DNA of 64,000 bases from Chersky-806 sp038252255 (GCA_038252255.1 JBBSAM010000001.1:124001-188000), one strand, 5' to 3'. Positions 7,688 through 16,313 are shown, counted from the first letter of the stretch. The notes: a model not told the origin generated them from the sequence alone. Translations and numbers: made by a program.

Positions 7688-9064
7688 CTACCTGTCGTCG
7701 GGCAGTACCGGCCCGCCCGGGTCCCGCCCGATCGCCACCCCGACCAATCGACGGATGCCACCCCGACGAACCGATTCGGCGAGCGCCGCCGGCGAGTAAC
7801 CCGGGTGATGTGGCGCCACGCGCACGCGGAGCGCCCCCGGGACGATCTCGAATCGTAGTGGCGAATCAAAACGCAACGCCTCTCCGTCGACCCCGGCTTC
7901 GATCGTCTCGCCCGAGCGCACCTCGAATGCGTCGGCCTCCCACTCACGCCAACCCGGGTAGCGGGAGACAGTGCCCGCGGTCTGCGCGGCCACGAGCTCG
8001 GCGACATCGGCTGCACTGCGTACCTTGACGACCACGACGCCGAGCTTCCCGGTGTCCATGCGGGCCCGCGAGCCGAACCCGCCGATGCGGTCGAGCCGGT
8101 AACGGTTGTTCGAGATGAGCATCAGGTCGGCCTCCTCGTGCCGGTTGCCGGCAGGCGCCGCGTACCGGAGGTCGAACGGCTTGCTCTCGGGCCCGAGCAG
8201 CTGAGGAAGCATCTCCGCGACCGTCCCGACCTTGTTGTCGCGGTACGCGTCGGACTGCACGATGCGTGCGTACACGCCGAGCGACACGTTGTTCACGAAC
8301 ACGCGACCGGAACAGCGTGCGAGGTCTACTCGACGCTCGTAGCCGTTGGTGAACGCATCCAGGGATCCGACGACGTCCTCGCGGTCGACGCCGAGATCGA
8401 GCGCCAGGTGGTTGCGAGTCCCGGCCGGAACACAGACGTAGGGGAGGTCGTGCTCGCTCGCGATCGACGAGACGAGCGCCTGGGACCCATCGCCGCCGGC
8501 CATCCCGATCGCGTCCGCACCACGTGCCACCGCGGCGCGGGCCAGGGCCTCCAGGTCGTCGCCCGGTTCGAGAACGACCGGCTCGATCCCGCGGTCGCGC
8601 GACTCCTCGACCAGACGGAACTTGCCGACCTTGCCGCCGCCCGACTTCGGGTTCATGATCAGCACGGGCCGCAACGGTGCCGGAGCTCGCACGCCCGGTG
8701 GTGGGTGCTCGCGCAGTGTCCGCTTGTCGGTACCGAGCGCGTACCGCACCGGGGCGATCGCGAGCGCCGCGAGCGCCACCACGACCGCGAGGTCCAAGAT
8801 CGATTCGCTGCGGAGCAGGATCGCCGCGGCCAGCACGACCAGGGCGATCGTGACAAGTGACGCCACGAAACGCACGACGTGCAGGCGGGTCACCGCGTAG
8901 TAGCCGGTGATCAACGCGACGATCAGGACGGCCCAGACGAGCATCAGCGCGGGGAGGTCGTTGATGAGCAGGCGGAGGACCGCGCCCAGCATCGCGACGT
9001 ATCCCGACAGCGCCAGGATCGCCGCGACCCGACGCGGCAACGACGGTCGCGCCGTCTCAGCCAC
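7688..9064 (-). CDS. Diacylglycerol kinase family lipid kinase with N-terminal membrane domain
   Basis: 458 residues. Residues 12-107 contain about four hydrophobic helices; residues 131-430 form a DAGK catalytic domain with NPKSGGGK (138-145) and the nucleotide-binding GGDGSQ (190-195), followed by VCVPAGTRNHLALDLGV. Proteins of this family phosphorylate diacylglycerol or related lipids with ATP; the exact lipid is unknown. The fused membrane domain would hold the kinase at the bilayer. The GTG start at 9064 lies inside one copy of a 16-bp tandem duplication shared with the end of the upstream nitroreductase gene, eight bases away. It leads the repeat protein, RDD and HdeD genes. Confidence 0.88.
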   Translation of the reverse strand: MAETARPSLPRRVAAILALSGYVAMLGAVLRLLINDLPALMLVWAVLIVALITGYYAVTRLHVVRFVASLVTIALVVLAAAILLRSESILDLAVVVALAALAIAPVRYALGTDKRTLREHPPPGVRAPAPLRPVLIMNPKSGGGKVGKFRLVEESRDRGIEPVVLEPGDDLEALARAAVARGADAIGMAGGDGSQALVSSIASEHDLPYVCVPAGTRNHLALDLGVDREDVVGSLDAFTNGYERRVDLARCSGRVFVNNVSLGVYARIVQSDAYRDNKVGTVAEMLPQLLGPESKPFDLRYAAPAGNRHEEADLMLISNNRYRLDRIGGFGSRARMDTGKLGVVVVKVRSAADVAELVAAQTAGTVSRYPGWREWEADAFEVRSGETIEAGVDGEALRFDSPLRFEIVPGALRVRVAPHHPGYSPAALAESVRRGGIRRLVGVAIGRDPGGPVLPDDR

Positions 9065-9087
9065 CGAACGCCTCAGCCACCGAACGC
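9056..9087. repeat. Perfect 16-bp tandem duplication at a gene junction
   Basis: CTCAGCCACCGAACGC occurs twice in direct succession (9056-9071 and 9072-9087). The copies cover the last codons and TGA of the nitroreductase gene and the GTG start of the lipid kinase gene, so the junction looks like a slippage duplication. Confidence 0.85.
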
Positions 9088-9753
9088 CTCCCCCGCCAAG
9101 CCGTCGACCGTCGCGAACTCCTCGACCGGCCGGCGCGTGAGCTTGCTCGGGAACGTCTCGGGAACGCCCAGTGCCACTACGGCCGCGAGCGCGATCTCGG
9201 GTGGGAAACCGAGCACCTTGCGCGCCGCATCCTCCTGCCGGGCCAGGAACGTCGTCATGACGCCACCGAGTCCCTCGTTGCGCGCCGAGAGCAACAGGTT
9301 CTGTGTGAACGGGTAGATCGACCCGCCGCCGATGATGCTCTGCCGTTCGAGACCCCAGTCCAGGACCGCCAGGCCGGGGAGGTGCGCGCCGATGACCAGC
9401 AGTGCGGGAGCCTGATCCAGGTCGTCGACGAACGCCGACGGGTGAGGCGTGGCCCGTGCCGCGTCCAGATCGATGCCAGACCGGTTCGGCAGCCCATCCG
9501 CGCCGGGCGCGAACGGAACCTCGCCGGCCTCGACGAACGCGACGTACTCACGCCACCCGAGCACCGACAAGTCCCGGAGCCGCCGGCGCAGATCCGCGTC
9601 CTTGACCACTATGACGCGCCACGGTTGGCGGTTCCCGCCACTCGGTGCGAAGCGGGCGCGCTCGAGCACGCGGTAGATCGTGGCGTCGTCGACCGGCGCG
9701 TCGGTGAAGGCCCGCGCCGCGCCCGTCGTGCGCATGACGAGATCGAGATCCAT
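9073..9753 (-). CDS. Nitroreductase family protein
   Basis: 226 residues with the FMN-dependent nitroreductase fold. Recognisable parts are the N-terminal TTGAARAFTD (equivalent to the R-S-x-R FMN-binding start), RARFAPSGGNRQPWRVIVV near 30-48, the loop GGGSIYPFTQNLLLSARNEG around 144-163 and a C-terminal LGVPETFPSKLTRRPVEEF. The family reduces nitro, quinone or flavin-like substrates with NAD(P)H; the natural substrate is unknown. The ATG at 9753 overlaps the TGA of the upstream LLM oxidoreductase by one base, so the two redox enzymes are coupled. Confidence 0.88.
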   Translation of the reverse strand: MDLDLVMRTTGAARAFTDAPVDDATIYRVLERARFAPSGGNRQPWRVIVVKDADLRRRLRDLSVLGWREYVAFVEAGEVPFAPGADGLPNRSGIDLDAARATPHPSAFVDDLDQAPALLVIGAHLPGLAVLDWGLERQSIIGGGSIYPFTQNLLLSARNEGLGGVMTTFLARQEDAARKVLGFPPEIALAAVVALGVPETFPSKLTRRPVEEFATVDGLAGEAFGG

Positions 9754-10634
9754 CAGCCCCTCCTGATCATGCCGGCCGCGTAGTCGCTCATCCGGTCCAT
9801 CCACTCCGTCCGGGTCGTCACGTCGTCGAACTGCACGGCCAGCCACGTGACGCCAAGAGCCTCGTACTCCGCGGGCTGGTCATCGCGGCGGAACGGAGCG
9901 AAGCACACGTCGAGCGGCTCGCTTCGACCGACCGACACCGCGTAGTCGCGGGCCACGTCGAGGCGCTCCGCCAGCTCGTCGAGCGACGTGATCGACGGCG
10001 TCTTGGTGGCGCGCGCGGCAACTACGGGATTGGGGAACGGGACCCAGCCCTGACCGAGCTCCACCGCCCGTCGCATCGCGCGGTTGCTGTTCCCACCGAC
10101 CCAGATGGGTGGGTGCGGCTGACTGACCGGTCTCGGCCGCATCGTGACGGACCGGGCGTGGAAGTGCTTGCCGTCCGCCGCGACGCTGTCCTCCGTCCAG
10201 ACCCGCCGCATCACCTCGATGCACTCGTCAAGCAGCTCGTTGCGCTCGTCGAAGTCCACCCCCAAGGCACCGAACTCCGGGCGGAGATAGCCCGCGGCGA
10301 CGCCGAGGATCACCCGCCCGTTCGAGAGCGCGTCGAGCGTCGCGACGCCCTTCGCCGCGAGAAACGGGTTGCGGTACGCCGCGACGTAGACGTGGGTCTG
10401 GAGCCGCAGCGTGGTCGTCGACGCGGCCGCGAAGGCGAGGCCGACGAGTGGCTCGAGCGCGTGGTGGCCGCCGCCGGCGAGCCACTGGTCGTCCGCCGCC
10501 GGGTGGTCGGTGACGTACACCGCGTCGAACCCCGCGGCCTCCGCCGCGGCCGCCATCTCCCCGATTGCCGGACCCGTGACGAACTGGTCCACGTGGTCGA
10601 CGTGGTCGACCGGCAGCCCCACGCTGAATCGCAT
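9753..10634 (-). CDS. LLM class F420-dependent oxidoreductase
   Basis: 293 residues with the bacterial-luciferase-like (LLM) fold: MRFSVGLP start, FDAVYVTDHPAADDQW near 34-49, GRVILGVAAGYLRPEFGALG around 108-127 (the LGxGxG-type cofactor region) and PHPPIWVGGNSNRAMRRA near 175-192. Actinobacterial members of this TIGR03619-like group usually use coenzyme F420; FMN cannot be excluded. The minus-strand TAGCGT at 10646-10641 ends six bases before the ATG, indicating a leaderless mRNA. It is divergent from a cytochrome P450, and the pair may modify one terpenoid or steroid-like substrate; that link is inference. Confidence 0.88.
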   Translation of the reverse strand: MRFSVGLPVDHVDHVDQFVTGPAIGEMAAAAEAAGFDAVYVTDHPAADDQWLAGGGHHALEPLVGLAFAAASTTTLRLQTHVYVAAYRNPFLAAKGVATLDALSNGRVILGVAAGYLRPEFGALGVDFDERNELLDECIEVMRRVWTEDSVAADGKHFHARSVTMRPRPVSQPHPPIWVGGNSNRAMRRAVELGQGWVPFPNPVVAARATKTPSITSLDELAERLDVARDYAVSVGRSEPLDVCFAPFRRDDQPAEYEALGVTWLAVQFDDVTTRTEWMDRMSDYAAGMIRRG

Positions 10635-10646
10635 GGGCGCACGCTA
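10635..10646 (-). promoter_or_regulatory. Leaderless -10 box of the LLM oxidoreductase
   Basis: Minus-strand TAGCGT at 10646-10641 followed by exactly six bases and the ATG at 10634. No convincing -35 is visible. Confidence 0.5.
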
Positions 10647-10686
10647 CCGTCGCGGCAACCGATGGCCTCTGGAGGTCCGCACGGCA

Positions 10687-11931
10687 ATGACCAGTCTGAC
10701 GATCGACGACATCGACCTCAGCGACATCGAGTTCTGGGCCAAGCCCGAGGCCGAGCGGGAAGCCGTCTTCAAGCTCTTGCGGGACGAGGCTCCGATCACC
10801 TTCTACGAAGAGGTCCTGATCGAGGAGTTCCCCCAGGGTCCCGGCTACTGGGCCCTCACCCGCTACGCGGACATCATGCACGTGAGCCGGCATCCCGAGC
10901 TGTTCTGCTCGGCGCGCGGGGGTACGAACATCGGCGACATCCCGCAGGAGCTGGCCGAGTTCCTCGGCTCGATCATCAACATGGACGACCCGCGCCACAA
11001 GAAGCTCCGTGGCCTCGTGAGCTCCGGATTCGGCCCGAAGCAGCTCAACCAGCTGCTCGACCAGGTGCGCCTGCGCGCGAGCAGTGTCGTCGACGCGGTG
11101 CAGGAGAAGGGCGAGTGCGACTTCGTGCGCGAGATCGCCGCCCTCCTGCCGCTGCAGATCGTCTGCGACATGGTGGGCGTACCCCCGTCTCTCGAGGAGA
11201 GCGTGTTCGCGCAGACGAACATCATCCTGGGTGTCGGTGACCCTGAATACGTCCAGACCTACGAAGACCTGATGGGCGCGTTCATGACGCTGTACCAGAT
11301 GGCGACGGAGCTGGGTCAGCACCGGTTGGACAACCCGACCGACGACATCACGAGCATCCTGATGCACGCCGAGGTCGATGGTGAGCGCCTGACCGTCCTC
11401 GAGTTCGCGTCGTTCTTCATCCTGCTCGTCGTCGCCGGCAACGAGACGACTCGCACCGCGATCAGCCACGGGATGCTGGCGCTGCACGAGAACCCGGACC
11501 AGAGGGCGCTGTGGACGGGCGACTTCGAGCGCCACGCCCAGGACGCGGTCGAGGAGATCGTGCGCTGGGCCACGCCGGTCATCCACTTCCGCCGCACCGC
11601 CACCGAGGACACCGAGATCAGTGGTCACCCCATCAAGGCCGGCGAGAAGGTCGTGATGTTCTTCAATTCGGCGAACCGGGACGATCGCGCCTTCGAACGG
11701 CCCTTCGAGTTCGACATCACCCGCTCGCCCAACCCCCACTTCGGCTACGGCGGCGGCGGACCCCACTTCTGCCTCGGAGCCAACCTCGCGCGCCGCGAGA
11801 TCCGTGCGATGTTCGAGGAGGTGTTCCGCCGCCTCCCCGATCTCGAGATCACGGGCGAGCCGGCGATGCTCCAGTCGAGCTTCATCCACGGCATCAAGCG
11901 GATGCCGTGCGCCTTCACGCCGGTCGGGTAG
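10687..11931 (+). CDS. Cytochrome P450 (CYP125/CYP142/CYP124-like)
   Basis: 414 residues, normal for a soluble bacterial P450. The I-helix motif AGNETTR is at 250-256, the K-helix E-x-x-R pair is Glu290/Arg293, and the heme-ligand loop FGYGGGGPHFCLG has Cys362. Segments such as INMDDPRHKKLRGLVSSGF resemble the actinobacterial steroid side-chain and fatty-acid omega-hydroxylase group. It needs a ferredoxin and reductase; none is adjacent, the nearest ferredoxin being at 43 kb. The start ATG at 10687 has GGAGG 11 bases upstream and a TACCGT box at 10645-10650. The 3' end overlaps the convergent SRPBCC gene by 17 bp. Confidence 0.93.
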   Translation: MTSLTIDDIDLSDIEFWAKPEAEREAVFKLLRDEAPITFYEEVLIEEFPQGPGYWALTRYADIMHVSRHPELFCSARGGTNIGDIPQELAEFLGSIINMDDPRHKKLRGLVSSGFGPKQLNQLLDQVRLRASSVVDAVQEKGECDFVREIAALLPLQIVCDMVGVPPSLEESVFAQTNIILGVGDPEYVQTYEDLMGAFMTLYQMATELGQHRLDNPTDDITSILMHAEVDGERLTVLEFASFFILLVVAGNETTRTAISHGMLALHENPDQRALWTGDFERHAQDAVEEIVRWATPVIHFRRTATEDTEISGHPIKAGEKVVMFFNSANRDDRAFERPFEFDITRSPNPHFGYGGGGPHFCLGANLARREIRAMFEEVFRRLPDLEITGEPAMLQSSFIHGIKRMPCAFTPVG

Positions 11932-12397
11932 TCGCGATCTCCTCGATGCGCTCGAGCGTGGCGACCATGTTCTTGCGGGTCTGCTCCGCGCCCATCCGAG
12001 CGAACGGCTTGGTCACCGCGGACTCCTGCGAGATGTCCCAGCTCTCGCGGACGAGCGAACCTCCGTCGACCGGCTCGATCTCGTAGCGCCAGATCCGACC
12101 GGCGACGAGACGACCGATCGCCGTGGGACCGCGTGTCTGCCACGCGATGCGCCGGTTCTCCTCGAATTCGATCACCGTGCTCACCATCGCGTACGGCACC
12201 CCGATCTTCATCGACATGCCGAACTGGCTTCCGAGCTCGAGTCGCGGCGCGTCGCCACGCGCGTCACGCACGGTGCCCGATCCGTCGATCTCGCGATGGC
12301 GGCGCGGATCGACGAGAAGCTCGAAGATCGCTTCGGGTGGGGCGGAGATCACACGCTCAACGGTCACGACGTCCGGTTCATCGGTCACCGCGCGCAT
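11915..12397 (-). CDS. SRPBCC family protein (polyketide cyclase/START-like)
   Basis: 160 residues with a START/Bet v1-like fold: VTVERVISAPPEAIFELLVD near the N-terminus, a central strand region, and a C-terminal long helix (KPFARMGAEQTRKNMVATLE). Such domains bind hydrophobic ligands in a deep cavity; no catalytic residue can be named. I chose the ATG at 12397 because AAGGA lies eight bases upstream; a TTG at 12415 is also in frame. The last 17 bp overlap the convergent P450 gene, so antisense interference between the two transcripts is likely. Confidence 0.82.
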   Translation of the reverse strand: MRAVTDEPDVVTVERVISAPPEAIFELLVDPRRHREIDGSGTVRDARGDAPRLELGSQFGMSMKIGVPYAMVSTVIEFEENRRIAWQTRGPTAIGRLVAGRIWRYEIEPVDGGSLVRESWDISQESAVTKPFARMGAEQTRKNMVATLERIEEIATTRPA

Positions 12398-12472
12398 GCT
12401 AACGATCCTTGCCAATCACGTCGCCTCCGACGACACTGGCCGTGGCGAGCCGCCCAGGGTGGGGGATGAGAG

Positions 12473-13671
12473 ATGACGAAGCGGGCCACCGCGCGACTCG
12501 CGCAGGCAATCGCCGCGGCGCTGCTGGCCTCCAGCATCTGCGTGGCGCTGCCGACTGCCGCCGGCGCGGCCAACTCCTGGGTCCGGCGGGCGGCTCCGAG
12601 CCCGAGCGCTACTTACAACCAGCTGCAGGCGGTGAGCTGCGTCACGGACACGGTCTGCACCGCGGTCGGCACGTACAGCGGGACCACCGGCCTGAAGACG
12701 TTGATCGTGCACACGACGGACGGGATCCACTGGACGCGCACTCCCGCTCCGAGCCCGGGAGGCTTCATCAACATCCTTCTGGACGTGAGCTGACGGCGGC
12801 GACGGCGTGCACCGCCGTCGGCACCTACGCGTCCGCGGGCGACTTCACCGATCCTGCTCTCCGTACCTTCGTGTTGCGCACGACCAACGGGACGACCTGG
12901 AAGCGCATCCGCACCCCCAATCCTTTCGGCGCGCCGAGTGAGCTCACGAGCGTCAGCTGTGTCACCGCGACGAGATGCCGCGCCGTCGGGGACTTCGGCG
13001 GGAACTCACTCGTGCTGATCACGAGCAACGGTACGAGCTGGTTCCGCCAGGACAGTCCCAACCGCGGCGCGGGGGCGAACTACCTCCTCGCGGTCGACTG
13101 CCAGACGACGAGCTCGTGCACCGCGGTGGGCCTGTTCTTCAACACGGGCCGGGAGACCGAGAAGGCCCACACTCTCGCGATGCGAACGATCGACGCGAGG
13201 ACGTGGATACCAGTGAACACGCCGAACCCGAGTCCGAAGAACAGTGACAACTTCCTCAACGACGTGAGCTGCCGCGGAACGACGTGCACCGCGGTCGGGG
13301 TCGTCGATCCGTCGCCCGGCACGAAACGGGGGTTCATCCTCCGGACGACGGACGGGATCAACTGGACCCGCGCCGCGACGCCCACCGCCACCGGGGAGAT
13401 CGAGCTGCGCGGGGTGAGCTGCTCGTCGACCACCGAATGCACGGCGGTCGGCATCGAATGGAATTCGGCCCGCACGGTGTTCACGTCCCGCCTGCTCCGG
13501 ACCACGAACGGGTCGGCGTGGGCCTCACCCAGCCCGAGCTCGGAGAAGGTCGGTCATCGCGCGAACGCCGTGAGCTGCGCGCTCGCGGCCAAGTGCATGG
13601 CAGTCGGCGGATTCAACGCCACCGGAGATCCCGCCGGTGACTTCAAGAGTCTCGTGCTCCGCGAGACGTAG
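12473..13671 (+). pseudogene. Secreted seven-repeat propeller-like protein, interrupted by a frameshift
   Basis: The ATG at 12473 (GGGGGATGAG upstream) starts a signal peptide (Lys/Arg N-region, hydrophobic core, AGA-A type cleavage near residue 32) and then repeats with core V-S-C-x5-C-T-A-V-G followed by a T-T-D/N-G-x-x-W-x-R segment. The frame stops at TGA 12791-12793. Repeats resume immediately in another frame to 13671. Inserting one base after 12792 restores the expected Cys codon (D-V-S-C-T-A-A) and a 400-residue protein with seven repeats, each with a Cys pair, suggesting a secreted seven-bladed beta-propeller. It is either a recent pseudogene or a sequencing error. Function unknown. 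Confidence 0.8.
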
Positions 13672-13762
13672 TGGCAGAACCGGGCGACGTCATCGCGACG
13701 CGTCTCGCTGGATGGGGCATCTCCGATCTCCCGCTCGAGCAAGCACTGAAACCCACTCTCGT

Positions 13763-13811
13763 TCCGTCTGTGCCGAAACCCGCGGCTATGACGGGAAACG
13801 GCACAAACGGA
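13763..13811. terminator. Bidirectional terminator hairpin, TTTGTGC-type
   Basis: Arms TCCGTCTGTGCCG (13763-13775) and CGGCACAAACGGA (13799-13811) pair with one mismatch; an inner CCCG/CGGG stem follows a symmetric AAA/AAA loop. It sits between two converging genes. A related hairpin is at 27658-27702. Confidence 0.65.
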
Positions 13812-13819
13812 GGGGGCGG

Positions 13820-14617
13820 TCAGGAGCGAAACCAGGCGCGGGCGACGGCGTCGAACGCGCGCTGGTAGCGCGCGTACTGCTCCCGGAGTGCATCGCCGGG
13901 CCAATTGGCCGGCAGCAGATCCGGTGGAAGCAGCGGATCGGAACCGATGTGTCGCAAGGCCGCCGCGCCGGCGACGAACGCGTCTGCGACGAGCGTGGGG
14001 TCCCCGGTCGCGAGATGTACCGACGTCGTCGCCAGCCGCTGGGTCAGCCCGTCGGCGCGGCGGGCCCAGCGCTCGGGATGGAAGAGTCGCGCGGCCAGCT
14101 CGGCCGGGTCGTCGTCCGGACGTGCGTGGAGCCACTCGCACTGGCGCCGCACGGAGCCGGGTACGTCGAGCTCGAGATTGTCCGGCCGGAGCCAGACACC
14201 CTCCCGGCGTTCGGCGAGATGGAGCCGGCGCATCGCGTCGCGCAGACCGGCACGCGTCGACGCGTCGCGCCGGTGGGCCACGACGACGGCGAGGGCCCAG
14301 TCGCCGCGCCAGGCGCGTACGCGCGGCGCCAGGCTGCTCTCCTGTCGCGTCTGACGGTGGGCGAGCCGCCCGGCCAGCCGGTAGGTGCCGTCCCGTGCGG
14401 TGACCTCGCCCTTCGCCACCATCCGGTGGAGCGCGACCCGTGCCGTCCCTTCGGTCACGCCGAAGAGCCCGCACCAGCGCACGAGATCGGACACGTGCGC
14501 TTCCGGCGGCCGCCGGCCGAGGAGCAGGCTCGCCATCACCGAACGGGCGGAGAGTGGGCGCTCGAGCAGCGGCTCCGAGCCGGGTGCCAAGCGGGTGACA
14601 TTACGCGATTGCTGCAT
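13820..14617 (-). CDS. PaaX family transcriptional regulator
   Basis: 265 residues with the three-part PaaX layout: an N-terminal winged helix (SARSVMASLLLGRRPPEAHV, then VTEGTARVALHRMVAKGEV at about 54-72), a central Cas2-like domain starting RVRAWRGDWALAVVV near 98-112, and a C-terminal helical domain. The founding member represses phenylacetate degradation in response to phenylacetyl-CoA. No paa genes are present here, so this copy probably senses another acyl-CoA. It is divergent from a fatty-acid desaturase with only 28 bp between start codons, and an imperfect inverted repeat spans the gap, so the desaturase is the likely target along with itself. Confidence 0.88.
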   Translation of the reverse strand: MQQSRNVTRLAPGSEPLLERPLSARSVMASLLLGRRPPEAHVSDLVRWCGLFGVTEGTARVALHRMVAKGEVTARDGTYRLAGRLAHRQTRQESSLAPRVRAWRGDWALAVVVAHRRDASTRAGLRDAMRRLHLAERREGVWLRPDNLELDVPGSVRRQCEWLHARPDDDPAELAARLFHPERWARRADGLTQRLATTSVHLATGDPTLVADAFVAGAAALRHIGSDPLLPPDLLPANWPGDALREQYARYQRAFDAVARAWFRS

Positions 14618-14645
14618 CTGTTGTAATCATCGTAACATCAGGCTG
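14596..14645. promoter_or_regulatory. paaX-desaturase divergent control region
   Basis: On the plus strand TAACAT (14633-14638) ends seven bases before the desaturase ATG, a leaderless -10. On the minus strand TACGAT lies 11 bases before the paaX start. The inverted repeat TGACATTACG (14596-14605) and CGTAACATCA (14631-14640), 8 of 10 matching, covers both starts and is a candidate PaaX operator. Confidence 0.5.
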
Positions 14646-15596
14646 ATGACGTCCACGATGGCTCCGGAGCCCGCTCTCCTCGTTCCCCCCGGCCCGGACA
14701 GCCGCGTCACCGCGATTGCCAAGCCGGTGCCGGAGTGGCGCGAACAGCTCCGCCGCATCCCTTCGTGGCGCAACGCGGGCACCGTGGTGATGCTCTACGC
14801 CATGACCGTCGCTCTGATCTGGCTCGCGGTGTGGGCGAACAACCCCGTCGTCTGGGTGCTCGCGTTCCTCGCGATGGGTCCGGTGATCGCCCGCTTCAAC
14901 ATCCTCATGCACGAGGCCGCGCACCGGCTGCTCTTCGCCAACCGGCGGGCGAACGACTTCGTCGGCCGTTGGTTCCTCGGCTACCCGGTGTTCGCGCCAA
15001 CCGACCTCTACCGTCGCAGCCACATGGCCCACCACCGCGAGGAGTTCGGGCCCAACGAGCCCGACATCCCGCTCTACCGCGGCTACCCGATCCCCCGGGA
15101 CTCGATGCGCCGCAAGCTCACCCGCGACGCACTCGGCATCACCGGCACGAAGCTGATGCGTGGCCTGCTGCGCGGGTTGCGCGCGCCGAGCACCACCATC
15201 CGCAAGCAGGCATGGAGCATCCTCGCGACGCAGGTCGTGATCCTCGGGCTGTTCACACTCGCCGGCCACCCGTGGCTGTACCTGTTCCTCTGGCTCATCC
15301 CCGACCTCACCGTCTGGCGGGTGATGAACCGGCTCCGCTCCATCGCCGAGCACGGTGGGATGCGGGCGTCATCCGACCGGCGCGAGACGACCCATTCGGT
15401 CCGCCAGTCGTGGGCCGCCCGGCTGACGATCGTGCCGTACAACACGGGCTGGCACCTCGCCCACCACGTCGACTCCGGGATCCCGTTCCGCAGGCTCCCC
15501 GCGTTGCACGATGAGCTGCGGCGCGCCGGGTACGTTCAACCCGGACTGGAGTACCCGAGCTACCGCGCGCTGTGGCGCAAGCTCGCCTCCGGCTGA
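14646..15596 (+). CDS. Membrane fatty acid desaturase/hydroxylase family protein
   Basis: 316 residues with the three histidine boxes of membrane di-iron desaturases: HEAAH (89-93), HMAHH (126-130) and HLAHH (270-274). Hydrophobic helices flank them (VVMLYAMTVALIWLAVWA near 45-62, and the VVILGLFTLAGHPWLYLFLW pair near 200-219). The enzyme inserts a double bond or hydroxyl into an acyl chain using O2 and an electron donor; regiochemistry cannot be predicted. A leaderless -10 (TAACAT) fixes the ATG at 14646. It is divergent from a PaaX regulator and is followed after 15 bp by an unrelated phosphorylase gene. Confidence 0.9.
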   Translation: MTSTMAPEPALLVPPGPDSRVTAIAKPVPEWREQLRRIPSWRNAGTVVMLYAMTVALIWLAVWANNPVVWVLAFLAMGPVIARFNILMHEAAHRLLFANRRANDFVGRWFLGYPVFAPTDLYRRSHMAHHREEFGPNEPDIPLYRGYPIPRDSMRRKLTRDALGITGTKLMRGLLRGLRAPSTTIRKQAWSILATQVVILGLFTLAGHPWLYLFLWLIPDLTVWRVMNRLRSIAEHGGMRASSDRRETTHSVRQSWAARLTIVPYNTGWHLAHHVDSGIPFRRLPALHDELRRAGYVQPGLEYPSYRALWRKLASG

Positions 15597-15611
15597 CGGA
15601 AGCGGGAGGGC

Positions 15612-16313
15612 GTGGGGCGACTCGCGGTGATCGGCGGCACCGGCCTGCGCGAGAGCGCGTTCGGGCAGGGCGCCGAAGCAGTGATGTTCGACGGCGTCAC
15701 GTTGCTCGATGCGGGCGACTTCCTCTTCCTGCAACGTCACGGCTTCGACCACTACGTCCGGGCGCACGAGATCGACCATCGGGCACACTTCCGCGCCTTG
15801 CAGGCCGCGGGTTGTGACCGCGTGCTCGGGCTGGCGTCGAGCGGGAGCCTCCGGCTCGATTGGCCGGTCGGCACCGTCGTCTGCCCGGACGACTTCTACG
15901 CCCCCCAGGTCAACGTCACGATTCACGACGACGCGCGCAGCCATACGGTCCCGGCCTTCGATCCGTCATGGCGCGCCCGGGTGCTGGACTGCTGGGACAC
16001 GCATGCCGCGACCAACCTCGTCGACGGAGGTGTCTACACGCAGACCCGCGGGCCGCGCTTCGAGACGCCGGCCGAGGTCCGGGCGCTGGCCCGCATCGGC
16101 GACCTCGTCGGCATGACCCTTGCCGCCGAGTGCATCCTGTCCAAGGAGCTCGGAATCGCGTACGCCGCGGTGTGCGTAGTCGACAACCTCGCCAACGGGC
16201 TCGCGCCCGCCGCGCTGACGGTCGCGGAGTTCCAGGCCAGCGTCGTCGCGAACCGGGTCTCGCTGCTCGCCGACCTCGATGCTGTGCTGCCCGCGCTCGC
16301 CGGAGCCGGCTGA
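15612..16313 (+). CDS. MTAP/PNP-type nucleoside phosphorylase
   Basis: 233 residues, somewhat shorter than usual methylthioadenosine phosphorylases. The family features are VIGGTGL at 6-12 (phosphate loop), ASSGSL near 77-82, TRGPRFETPAEVRAL near 144-158 and GMTLAAECILSKELGIAYAA near 168-187. It would cleave 5'-methylthioadenosine or a purine nucleoside to base and ribose-1-phosphate. The GTG start at 15612 follows GGGAGGG. Its TGA overlaps the ATG of an MtaD-like deaminase by one base, so both probably serve salvage of methylthioadenosine or a related nucleoside. Confidence 0.85.
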   Translation: MGRLAVIGGTGLRESAFGQGAEAVMFDGVTLLDAGDFLFLQRHGFDHYVRAHEIDHRAHFRALQAAGCDRVLGLASSGSLRLDWPVGTVVCPDDFYAPQVNVTIHDDARSHTVPAFDPSWRARVLDCWDTHAATNLVDGGVYTQTRGPRFETPAEVRALARIGDLVGMTLAAECILSKELGIAYAAVCVVDNLANGLAPAALTVAEFQASVVANRVSLLADLDAVLPALAGAG

